Assembly: GCA_003245715.1 (NCBI GenBank)
Contig: QKCJ01000049.1
Span: 124,001-188,000, forward strand
Source of the DNA: a bacterium
Lineage (GTDB): Bacteria; Planctomycetota; SZUA-567
Direction of reading: 5' to 3'
Length of the DNA stretch: 64,000 nt
The position numbers and the translations under genes were made by a program. This document shows, in pieces, positions 36,367-44,289 of the stretch (position 1 is the first letter of the stretch; every line of letters begins with the position of its first letter). Below the pieces are notes generated by a model. The model ran no database searches. It saw only the letters and a list, made by a program, of their open reading frames with translations, and had not been told where the DNA came from.

Positions 36367-39300
36367 ATGGATCTGACAAAATATACAATGAACAACCGTC
36401 TTGTTTCGATGGTTATTGTGACGTTTCTGATTATCGGGGGAATAAAGTCCTACGGTAATCTTGGTCGTCTTGAAGACCCGGCCTTTACCATCAAGCAGTC
36501 GGTTATTATCACCCGGTACCCCGGCGCCTCGGCAAAAGAGGTCGAGAAGGAGGTCACCGACCGCCTTGAGACTGCCGTGCAGCAGATGAAGCAGCTTGAC
36601 AAGGTCTGGTCGATAAGCCGCCCCGGCATATCGGTTATCTACGTCGAGATGAAGGACATTTATGACAAGAGTACTCTGCCGCAGGTCTGGGATGAGCTGC
36701 GCAATAAAATCGGTGATGTGCAGGGACGCTTGCCAAGCGGGGCGACGACTCCGGTTGTTCAGGATGATTTTGGCGACGTGTTTGGGGTCTTCTTTGCGTT
36801 GCATGGCAAGGGTTATACCTTAAAAGAACTTTATGAGTATGCCAAGCTCTTGCGCCGCGAATTGCTGCTCTGTGAGAATGTCGCCAAGATAGATCTGCTG
36901 GGTTATGATTCTGAAGCGATTTATCTTGAGATGTCACGCGCCAAGCTCTACCAACTTGGAATCTCTGCCGAGAATATCGTCGCCGCCATCAATCAGCAGA
37001 ACACCGTTACGACTGCCGGTAATGCCGATTATGACGGGCAGTATATCAGAATAAAATCGACCGGCTCCTTTGCTGACTACAAGCAGATTGGCGATATGCT
37101 TATCCGCGGAACAGAGCCGGGAAACCTGATCCGCATCAAGGATGTGGCTGTGGTCAAAAAAGGTTATATCGAACCGGCCCAGTCGATTCTTGAGTTTAAT
37201 GACCAGCCGGCAATCGGTATTGGCATCTCAACAATTCCTGGTACCAATGTCATCCTTATGGGGGATGCTGTTAAAAAGCGCCTTGCGGAACTGATGCCCC
37301 AGACACCTCCGGGTATGGAGCTGGGTATCATCTCATACCAGTCGCAGGCGGTTGAGGAAGCGGTGTCTGGTTTTGTTGTCAACCTTGTTGAAGCGGTAAT
37401 TATTGTTGTTGTCTTGCTTCTTATCTTTATGGGCAAGCACGAAGGGGTTATCATTGGCCTGATACTCCTGCTGACGATTCTTGTTACCTTTATCCTCATG
37501 GATCTGTTCAGTATTAACCTGCAGCGAATCAGTCTTGGTGCGCTTATTATTGCGCTGGGAATGCTGGTTGATAACGCGATTGTGGTGGCGGAGGGGATTG
37601 TCGTCAAGATGCAGCGCGGTCTTGATAAGGAAGCGGCTGCGGTTGAAGCTGTCACCGAGACCAAGTGGCCGTTGCTTGGCGCGACCTTTATTGCCGTTCT
37701 GGCGTTTGCGGCGATCTCTCTTTCAAATGATTCAACCGGTGAGTTTCTCGGCAGTCTATTCCAGGTTATCGCTTTATCGCTTCTGATAAGCTGGGTTCTG
37801 GCGATAACCGTTACTCCGCTTCTCTGTACCATGTTAATTACCAAAAAGGATGCAACCGAGAAAGACCCGCATGACAACCGCTTCTTTCGCATGTACGGGG
37901 TGGTGCTGCGGTGGTGCATAAACCATCGCTGGAGTGTGCTTGTTTCAATGTTTGTCCTCTTTCTGGTCTCAGGCTATTGCTTCAAGTTTACCAGCAAGGA
38001 GTTCTTCCCCGCATCTTCCCGCGCGCAGTTTTTGATTGATGTCTGGACACGCGAGGGTGGCCACATTGACCAGACCAACAAGGCTCTTGAGTCTATCGCC
38101 AAAGAGTTGCGTGAAGACAAGGATAATATCTCTGATGTGACGACAATGGCCGGGCGGGGTACACTGCGTTTTCTTCTGACCTACAGCCCTGAAATGTCTA
38201 ACCCTGCGTATGGCCAGTTGATTGTTGATGTTCACGACTGGAATAAGATTGATGACATCATCAGCAAGCTGACAAAGCAGCTGGCGGTTAATTATCCGCA
38301 GATGCAGTTCAATATCAAGAAATTCCAGCTCGGTCCGTCGACCGGCTCAAAGATAGAAGCAAGGTTCCTTGGCCCGGATGTCGAGGTGCTGCGTGATCTG
38401 GCTGAACAGGCGAAGGCGGTAATGTACCGAATTCAGAAAGAAAAAGGCATTGTCAAGTTTATCCATGACGACTGGCGCCAGCCGGTGCAGTCGCTGGATG
38501 TTGCTATCGCTGAAAGCCGCGCCCGTAATGCCGGTATCTCACGGCCAGACATCAATCAGACAATCGCCACTAATTTCTCCGGTACGACTATCGGCGTATT
38601 CCGTGAGAACGATGAGCTTGTACCGATCATCGCCCGCCCTCCGCAGAAAGACCGTGGTGATATCAATGAAATACACAACCTTCAGGTCTGGAGCCCAAAG
38701 CACCTGACCAATATCCCTATCGGTCAGGTCATTGACGGGGTGCGGTTATCCTGGGAAGAGAATAACATCCGCCGCCGTAACCGTCAGCGCTGTATTACTG
38801 CCCAGTGCGATCCTGTCGGGGTCACCGCCGCAGACCTGCAGAAGATTGTCGGCAAGGAGATAGAGAAGATCAAACTTCCTGACGGTTATAAACTTGAATG
38901 GGGCGGCGATCATGAAAACTCCACACGCGCGCAGAGAAAGCTCATGCGGAATGTTCCGCTTGCGGGTATTCTGATGTTCCTGATTACCCTGTTTCTCTTC
39001 GGGACGCTCCGGCATCCGATTATTATCTTCCTCGGCCTGCCACTGGCGGTTATCGGTGTGACCTGGGGGCTGCTGCTTACCGGGCGACCGTTCGGCTTTA
39101 TGGCGTTGCTTGGCTTCCTCAGCCTTTCTGGCATGCTTATCAAGAATGAGATCGTCCTGCTAGACCAGATCAATCTTGAAATTGCTTCGGGCAAGAAGAA
39201 GTTCACCGCGATTATCGAGGCGTCAATCAGCCGTGTGCGGCCGGTATCAATGGCGGCGTTCACAACCGTCCTTGGCATGATGCCGCTCTTCTTTGATGCG

Positions 39301-39420
39301 TTCTTCGGGCCGATGGGAGTGGTTATCATGGCCGGACTTACCTTTGCAACAGTATTAACGCTTATCGTTACACCCGTACTGTACGCAACGCTCTTTAGAA
39401 TAAAAGAGTCTGACGGCTAA
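36367..39420 (+). CDS. RND efflux pump inner-membrane permease (AcrB-like)
   Basis: The 1017-residue protein has the twelve-helix RND layout with two large periplasmic loops. An N-terminal helix is followed by a porter domain starting RYPGASAKEVEKEVTDRLE. TM4 carries the proton-relay Asp in ALGMLVDNAIVVAEG, where the second Asp of AcrB is Asn as in many homologues. The C-terminal half has GFMALLGFLSLSGMLIKNEIVL. It exports small molecules using the proton gradient. It is the third gene of the TetR-controlled operon. Substrates are unknown. Confidence 0.92.
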   Translation: MDLTKYTMNNRLVSMVIVTFLIIGGIKSYGNLGRLEDPAFTIKQSVIITRYPGASAKEVEKEVTDRLETAVQQMKQLDKVWSISRPGISVIYVEMKDIYDKSTLPQVWDELRNKIGDVQGRLPSGATTPVVQDDFGDVFGVFFALHGKGYTLKELYEYAKLLRRELLLCENVAKIDLLGYDSEAIYLEMSRAKLYQLGISAENIVAAINQQNTVTTAGNADYDGQYIRIKSTGSFADYKQIGDMLIRGTEPGNLIRIKDVAVVKKGYIEPAQSILEFNDQPAIGIGISTIPGTNVILMGDAVKKRLAELMPQTPPGMELGIISYQSQAVEEAVSGFVVNLVEAVIIVVVLLLIFMGKHEGVIIGLILLLTILVTFILMDLFSINLQRISLGALIIALGMLVDNAIVVAEGIVVKMQRGLDKEAAAVEAVTETKWPLLGATFIAVLAFAAISLSNDSTGEFLGSLFQVIALSLLISWVLAITVTPLLCTMLITKKDATEKDPHDNRFFRMYGVVLRWCINHRWSVLVSMFVLFLVSGYCFKFTSKEFFPASSRAQFLIDVWTREGGHIDQTNKALESIAKELREDKDNISDVTTMAGRGTLRFLLTYSPEMSNPAYGQLIVDVHDWNKIDDIISKLTKQLAVNYPQMQFNIKKFQLGPSTGSKIEARFLGPDVEVLRDLAEQAKAVMYRIQKEKGIVKFIHDDWRQPVQSLDVAIAESRARNAGISRPDINQTIATNFSGTTIGVFRENDELVPIIARPPQKDRGDINEIHNLQVWSPKHLTNIPIGQVIDGVRLSWEENNIRRRNRQRCITAQCDPVGVTAADLQKIVGKEIEKIKLPDGYKLEWGGDHENSTRAQRKLMRNVPLAGILMFLITLFLFGTLRHPIIIFLGLPLAVIGVTWGLLLTGRPFGFMALLGFLSLSGMLIKNEIVLLDQINLEIASGKKKFTAIIEASISRVRPVSMAAFTTVLGMMPLFFDAFFGPMGVVIMAGLTFATVLTLIVTPVLYATLFRIKESDG

Positions 39421-39441
39421 CGTTAACTTGTGCTGATAATT

Positions 39442-39477
39442 AAGAGGTTCCCTGCTTGATGCCGGGGGGCTTTTTTT
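39442..39477 (+). terminator. Probable terminator of the efflux operon
   Basis: An imperfect stem pairs 39442-39452 with 39464-39474, using two G-U pairs and one mismatch around a loop of 11 bases, and runs into TTTTTTT (39471-39477). It lies 22 bases after the RND gene. Confidence 0.5.
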
Positions 39478-39598
39478 GAGGAAATTATAGGTAATAAAAG
39501 CCCAGGAAAATTTGCTTAAGCACGATGATTGTATATAATAACATGTAACGTATTTTTGTTAAATTGGTTATGTGTTTTTGATTGTGATGGAGGATGTT

Positions 39599-40537
39599 AT
39601 GCCTAGGTTCTTGAGATTTATAACTTTATGTTCTATTGTTCTGGCGCTGGTGTTTTCTGTACGGGCTGCTGAGGAGAAAAAGAAGGTCAGAATTCTCGGT
39701 ATTGGCAATAGTTTTACTGTAAACGCAACTAAGTTTTTGCCGCAGATTTTCAAGTCAGACAAGGATATTGATATCGATATTGCTTTTGCGCAGATTGGCG
39801 GCTGTTCGCTTGAGCGTCACGTAAATGTTTTTACGACAAACGAGAAAGAACCGGATAATCCGAAGGGAAAGATTTACGGCTACAAGCTTAACAGCGAAAA
39901 GTATCAGAACGGCAAAAGTCTTAAGGAAGTACTGCAGGATGGCAAGTGGGACTATGTCACAATTCAGCAGGTGAGCTGGAAGAGTCCTGACAGCAAGTCT
40001 TATATGCCTTTTGCCAAACAGCTTTATGATTACATCAAGAAGTACCAGCCGGATACAACAATTGTTTTCCATGAAACCTGGGCTTATGAGAAAGAGCCGA
40101 AGAAAAATTTCGATCAGGATAGTATGTACAAAAATCTCCATGCCTCATATGGCAAGATTGCAAAAGAGCTTGATGTTGCGATCATTCCTGTCGGAACCGC
40201 TTTTCAGAATGCTCGTAAGCTCCCGCTTTGGACTTTTGAGCCACTCAAGGATTTTGATGAAAAGTCTGTAAACTATCCAGACAAGCTACCTGTTACAGGC
40301 AAGAGTCTGAACCGCGGTTATTACTGGCGCACAGACAGTAAAGATAAAACCAAAAAAGTTGTAGCTAATGACACGCACCATGCTTCACAGGCTGGTGAGT
40401 ATCTTGGTGGCCTGGTCTGGTATAAATTCTTTACCGGCAAATCTCCACTTAAGATTACTTACAAACCCGCAGCACTCTCTCAGGAGCAGGCGGACTCACT
40501 TAAGAAGGTTGCAGACGAGGTTGTGATTGCAAAATAG
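39599..40537 (+). CDS. Exported DUF4886 (SGNH-hydrolase-like) protein
   Basis: The 312-residue protein has a signal peptide (cleavage near VRAAEE). It then shows the DUF4886 pattern: RILGIGNSFTVNATKFLP (first block, with a Ser in the GNSFT position), QIGGCSLERH, WDYVTIQQVSW and a late NDTHHASQAGEY with the His expected for the catalytic dyad. It resembles SGNH/GDSL esterases, often near polysaccharide genes in gut and PVC bacteria. The target is unknown. The ATG at 39599 has GGAGG five bases upstream and yields a clean signal peptide; longer frames from 39572 do not. Confidence 0.82.
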   Translation: MPRFLRFITLCSIVLALVFSVRAAEEKKKVRILGIGNSFTVNATKFLPQIFKSDKDIDIDIAFAQIGGCSLERHVNVFTTNEKEPDNPKGKIYGYKLNSEKYQNGKSLKEVLQDGKWDYVTIQQVSWKSPDSKSYMPFAKQLYDYIKKYQPDTTIVFHETWAYEKEPKKNFDQDSMYKNLHASYGKIAKELDVAIIPVGTAFQNARKLPLWTFEPLKDFDEKSVNYPDKLPVTGKSLNRGYYWRTDSKDKTKKVVANDTHHASQAGEYLGGLVWYKFFTGKSPLKITYKPAALSQEQADSLKKVADEVVIAK

Positions 40538-40607
40538 GTTTGCTATTAATCGTCGCGTGAATGCGGACGTTGCCTGATTTTGTATAAAACAGAGCGAACC
40601 AAAGTAT

Positions 40608-40638
40608 CAGCCGGAAGGGTTTTCCTTCCGGCTGTTTT
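40608..40638. terminator. Strong rho-independent terminator
   Basis: A perfect 11-base stem (CAGCCGGAAGG with CCTTCCGGCTG) and a five-base loop are followed by TTTT. It lies 70 bases after the DUF4886 gene and before the convergent small ORF, and may serve both strands. Confidence 0.8.
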
Positions 40639-40671
40639 GCAGTTAATTGTTGTCAGAAGTTCAAGGCTAAT

Positions 40672-40836
40672 TCAGGCTGATAACGGATTCCGGACAGGCA
40701 GTCGGACTTCTCTTGCCCGTTTTATCAGAGTCGCTTTGAGTTGTTCAAAACTTTCCGGTGTTTTCAGCATTTCCAGTTCACCATCTTCAAGCAGATCACC
40801 AAAACGTTCTGTGATAAATTTTTCCAGTTCATTCAT
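40672..40836 (-). CDS. Small charged protein, function unknown
   Basis: A 54-residue frame beginning MNELEKFITERFGDLL, with GGAG about ten bases upstream. The product is soluble, highly charged and predicted helical; I recognise no family. It lies downstream of the LptE-like gene on the same strand, separated by a terminator-like hairpin, and is followed by the strong hairpin at 40608. Its isolated position and ribosome site favour a real gene, but comparative support is lacking. Confidence 0.5.
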   Translation of the reverse strand: MNELEKFITERFGDLLEDGELEMLKTPESFEQLKATLIKRAREVRLPVRNPLSA

Positions 40837-40930
40837 TTGCTTTTTTCTCCGGTGCAATGCTCGGCACATATTGTTTATAACAGTTTATCTATCGTCAGAT
40901 CCGGAAGTTAAATTAAACCTTTTATAAATA

Positions 40931-40958
40931 AAACAGGCTGCCACTGAGGGCAACCTGT
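40931..40958 (-). terminator. Terminator-like hairpin after the LptE-like gene
   Basis: ACAGG/CCTGT and TGCC/GGCA stems, interrupted by one mismatch, enclose a six-base loop. Read on the minus strand, the hairpin is followed by TTTTATTTAT. It lies about 38 bases after the LptE-like stop. Confidence 0.55.
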
Positions 40959-40996
40959 ATTTATGTCGTTAATTGCTTCTGTTAACTGAATGGAGA

Positions 40997-41518
40997 TTAT
41001 AAACTATCCCGTGCAATCTGGCGCATAAGGGTCTTGGCAAGCTCCATAACTGCGGCGTTTCTGGCTGTAGCCCAGCTCTCGCCCTGATCGATTTTAAGGC
41101 GGCCGGCTGTACTGCTGCTCTGTGAGCTGCTGATATTTCGATCCTGGAAGCGGAATTCGTGTTTGACATTGTCATAGAGGGAGAATTTCGCACTTACAGA
41201 GATATAGACTGTCTTTGGTTGATTGTTTGAGTCATATTCAGTAACTACGTTACGGACTTTATAAATCTCACCAGTGAGCGTCGCGTCACCACCTGAATTG
41301 ACAACTTTGAGTTTTGGGGTAACATTAATCTCATTAATGACCTCGCGGGTAAGGAGCGTTTCGAGGCTGTTGTAGTAGGTTGAGTTGCCAAAGGTATTTA
41401 CCTCAATTGTCTTGAGGTGTGAAGGAAGCCCTGAGCCTGCAGTATAGGCGCAGCCGCCGATAAGGGTCACAACCGTCAGAGTTATAATACCCAGAAATAT
41501 TTTTAAACGCTTTTGCAC
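40997..41518 (-). CDS. LptE-like LPS-assembly lipoprotein
   Basis: The 173-residue protein has a lipoprotein signal with lipobox LIGGC (Cys at about 23). It continues with a small alpha/beta domain typical of LptE/RlpB-like proteins (TIEVNTFGNSTYYNSLETLLTREVINEINVTPKLKVV and TLTGEIYKVRNVVTEYD). It would plug and stabilise LptD for LPS export at the outer membrane; LptD is not in the window. I chose a GTG start at 41518, six bases after CAGGAG; it gives a normal signal peptide, unlike the longer frame to 41566. Confidence 0.75.
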   Translation of the reverse strand: MQKRLKIFLGIITLTVVTLIGGCAYTAGSGLPSHLKTIEVNTFGNSTYYNSLETLLTREVINEINVTPKLKVVNSGGDATLTGEIYKVRNVVTEYDSNNQPKTVYISVSAKFSLYDNVKHEFRFQDRNISSSQSSSTAGRLKIDQGESWATARNAAVMELAKTLMRQIARDSL

Positions 41519-41736
41519 GTTGATCTCCTGCCATGGCCTGAACTTATTTAATAAATAATAATACAAAAAAACAACCCGGATAAAAGGAAGTCTCTGTAAT
41601 ATATCGGCAAAATTTAAGATTAACTGCGCTTTTTATCCATATTGGCATCTATTTGCCTGAATTTTATCTCTGAGCGGCTAAATTCCAACAAAAATTCCTC
41701 CGAAAAAAATTGAAAAAGTGTGATAAATTACTGAAG

Positions 41737-41791
41737 TTATCGGACACCGCAGGCCGATAAAGTAACGTAACTGTAATGAATATGGTTACTT
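41737..41791. repeat. Two back-to-back inverted repeats in the TolB-like leader
   Basis: The 318-base gap between the divergent LptE-like and TolB-like genes holds TTATCGG/CCGATAA (41737-41760, ten-base loop). Directly next to it is AAGTAAC/GTTACTT (41760-41791). Both stems are perfect over seven bases. They may be operators or 5' leader hairpins. The rest of the gap is AT-rich with no recognisable gene. Confidence 0.5.
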
Positions 41792-41836
41792 AAACTATGT
41801 GTTTGCTTTAATTAACTCCTTATTGTGGAGAGTGTT

Positions 41837-43039
41837 ATGAAAAAGATAGTTCCTGCGGCGATTGCTCTTGGCGGATTGTTATGCTCGGTAATGTTGCCGG
41901 GATGTATTCCTCTTAGTGCCTTTACGAAAAAAGATAACTATGCGCCGATTGCCAATGGCGACATGCAGAACCAGCGTGATCCGGTACCGGCGATTCAGAA
42001 GGGGCAGCAGGGAATTCATTACAATCCCCGCGACTGGGTGGCATCGGTTTATAACCCGAGCCAGATCGGTAATCTTCTTACCTCAAGTGGCCAGACCGGC
42101 CTGACCCGTCAGACCTTTACTGAGTCCGGTGGAGACCTGCAGGTTAGTCTTAGCCCTGACGGCAAGACCATGGCGTACGCGAGTACCAAGTTCTCACGCA
42201 CTCCGCAGATCTGTCTGCAGGGGGTAAGCGCCAAGGCCGTGCAGTTGATGACGCAGGACAACATGAGCGACATGATGCCGGCGTTCAGCCCTGACGGCAA
42301 GATGCTTGCCTGGGCCTCAGACCGTTATGGTAACTGGGATATTCTGGTGCAGAAAGCAGATGCCAGACCAGACAGCAAGCCGCGTCAGATTACCCGCTCA
42401 ACCGATGATGACATTCATCCTACCTGGAGCCCTGACGGGCGTTTCCTCGCGTTTTCTCGTTTTAACTCAATGGACGGTAACTGGCAGATTTGGGTGGTTG
42501 ATACCAAGAGTGACACTATCAGCTATCTGACAGAGGGGCTGTTCCCGCGTTTCAAGCCCCAGCTTGCCAAGAGCGAAAATGGTAAACAGGCTTATACACT
42601 TCTTTATCAGCGTAACCGCAAACGTGATGTGCCGTGGTACAGCATCTGGATTAACTCTTTCTCTGCTGAGAGCAATGGCTCAATTGAAGCGGTTAATGCT
42701 CCTATGGAAATTGTTTCAAACGACAAGTGGGCGGCTATTACCCCATGCTGGAGTCCTAACGGCGAGTATATCGCTTTTGCAACAGTCGGTAAGAGCGCGC
42801 TTGCCCAGTGGCAGGCACGTATTTACAAGCCTGATGATATCTGGGTCGTACGTACAGATGGTACAGACCTGACACAGATTACCAGCCACAGCGCACCGGA
42901 CTGGAATCCGTACTGGGCAATTGATCCGAATAATCCCGACGATCCTAACGGCCGTATTTACTTTACCAGTGAGCGTAACGGTAACCCGAATGTCTGGAGT
43001 GTAAAACCGATTATTGCCGGCATGGTGGCAATGAAGTAG
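41837..43039 (+). CDS. TolB-like PD40 beta-propeller lipoprotein
   Basis: The 400-residue protein has a lipoprotein signal (lipobox MLPGC). Several PD40/WD40-like blades follow, each with the SPDGKxLAxxSxRxGxWxI style: SLSPDGKTMAYAS, AFSPDGKMLAWASDRYGNWDI, TWSPDGRFLAFSR and a final IYFTSERNGNPNVW. TolB propellers bind Pal at the outer membrane, but no Pal or TolA is encoded beside it. As TolB itself is normally not a lipoprotein, TolB-like is the safer name. GGAG lies six bases before the ATG. Confidence 0.82.
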   Translation: MKKIVPAAIALGGLLCSVMLPGCIPLSAFTKKDNYAPIANGDMQNQRDPVPAIQKGQQGIHYNPRDWVASVYNPSQIGNLLTSSGQTGLTRQTFTESGGDLQVSLSPDGKTMAYASTKFSRTPQICLQGVSAKAVQLMTQDNMSDMMPAFSPDGKMLAWASDRYGNWDILVQKADARPDSKPRQITRSTDDDIHPTWSPDGRFLAFSRFNSMDGNWQIWVVDTKSDTISYLTEGLFPRFKPQLAKSENGKQAYTLLYQRNRKRDVPWYSIWINSFSAESNGSIEAVNAPMEIVSNDKWAAITPCWSPNGEYIAFATVGKSALAQWQARIYKPDDIWVVRTDGTDLTQITSHSAPDWNPYWAIDPNNPDDPNGRIYFTSERNGNPNVWSVKPIIAGMVAMK

Positions 43040-43091
43040 TTTGCCTGCTTAAAAAAGTACTTCTTAAATTCTTTATAAATGGACCAGATTA

Positions 43092-44198
43092 ATGCACAAA
43101 TCAGCGATAATGCTAATAGTGGTTGTGAGTTCTCTCTTCTGTAGCGGCTGCTTTCAGGAGATGGGGGTTTTCGGGCGCAAGGTGACCCGTGCTGCGTATG
43201 GTGCGCAATCAAAGTCTTATGAAGAATTCAAGGGTGATCCGGTAGCTCTGGCAACGGTCAAGACAATTGCGTTTGTCCCTTTTGAGAACGCTTCAGCCGA
43301 GTCGACATTTGACTCAATGCTCTTTACGACCAGAATGGCTAACCAGATGGCAACTCAGGGTGAGGTGCGTGTAATCTATCCGCGCGAGATGATGAAGATG
43401 GTTGAGACGGAAAACCGTAAGGCCAAGCTTCATAATACCCGCCTGCAGGAGCGTATAGTGCTTGGCGAAGATCTTAACGGGATTCCGCGTGATGAACGTA
43501 CTCGCATGCGGATGATGGACCCGTCTGTAAATATTGATGATGCGGTTAAGCTGGGACGGTTACTCAAAGCTGACGCGGTTGTTATGGGAACAGTCACGGA
43601 TTATGATCCATATATGCGTCCTAAGATGTGTCTGACGGTCAAGCTGGTTGCGACTGGTAACTCCGATACAGCGGCAATGGCTCTTTCACAGATGACGCAG
43701 TGGGGCGTGCCGCGCACTTCATCAACAGCCCGAGGCGAGATCTGGTTTGTCCAGCAGAACTTTGACAGCCGTGACTCTGACATCGGCCGCAACGTCTGGG
43801 TATACGGCCTGACCAAGCATACTGAAGACCGTCCTACAGATGTGGAGAGCTACATCGCCAGCATGTCACAGTACTTTGACTATGTCGGATCCTGCATGAC
43901 GCGGGAAGTATTGCGCGCCAGAAAGAAAGCCGTAGACGAAGCAGAGCGCAGGGCTCTGGCTGAGGCCCAGAAACAGAAACTCGCGCAGGAAGGTGTACGC
44001 AACAAGATACGCGCTCTTACCGATGTGCATTATCAGGTACCTGACGCGCAGGCAGTCATGAACCGCTCACTTGGCGATATGAGGGATAAGGGGTGGAGAC
44101 CTGACATATATAATATTGAACATCCTGACAAAAAACGTCTGATGAATACATATGTGGATCCGAAACTGGTACAGGAGCAGATTCAGGCCATGCGCTAA
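43092..44198 (+). CDS. CsgG-like outer-membrane lipoprotein
   Basis: The 368-residue protein has a lipoprotein signal with lipobox FCSGC. The central part resembles CsgG/LPP20-type domains: TIAFVPFENASAES, a RVIYPREMMKMVE strand-helix and the LGRLLKADAVVMGTVTDYDPYMRPKM segment. The C-terminus is an Ala/Glu/Lys-rich helix. Such proteins form or assist outer-membrane secretion or surface structures. It follows the TolB-like gene after 52 bases and may be co-transcribed. Similarity is at fold level only. Confidence 0.65.
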   Translation: MHKSAIMLIVVVSSLFCSGCFQEMGVFGRKVTRAAYGAQSKSYEEFKGDPVALATVKTIAFVPFENASAESTFDSMLFTTRMANQMATQGEVRVIYPREMMKMVETENRKAKLHNTRLQERIVLGEDLNGIPRDERTRMRMMDPSVNIDDAVKLGRLLKADAVVMGTVTDYDPYMRPKMCLTVKLVATGNSDTAAMALSQMTQWGVPRTSSTARGEIWFVQQNFDSRDSDIGRNVWVYGLTKHTEDRPTDVESYIASMSQYFDYVGSCMTREVLRARKKAVDEAERRALAEAQKQKLAQEGVRNKIRALTDVHYQVPDAQAVMNRSLGDMRDKGWRPDIYNIEHPDKKRLMNTYVDPKLVQEQIQAMR

Positions 44199-44289
44199 AT
44201 TCTGCAGAAATTGTCTGCCGTATCCTAAGGTGTGCCCGCGTGGTGATCCGGTTTGAGTAAACTTTTCAGCAGTGGGAGCGTAATTTTAA

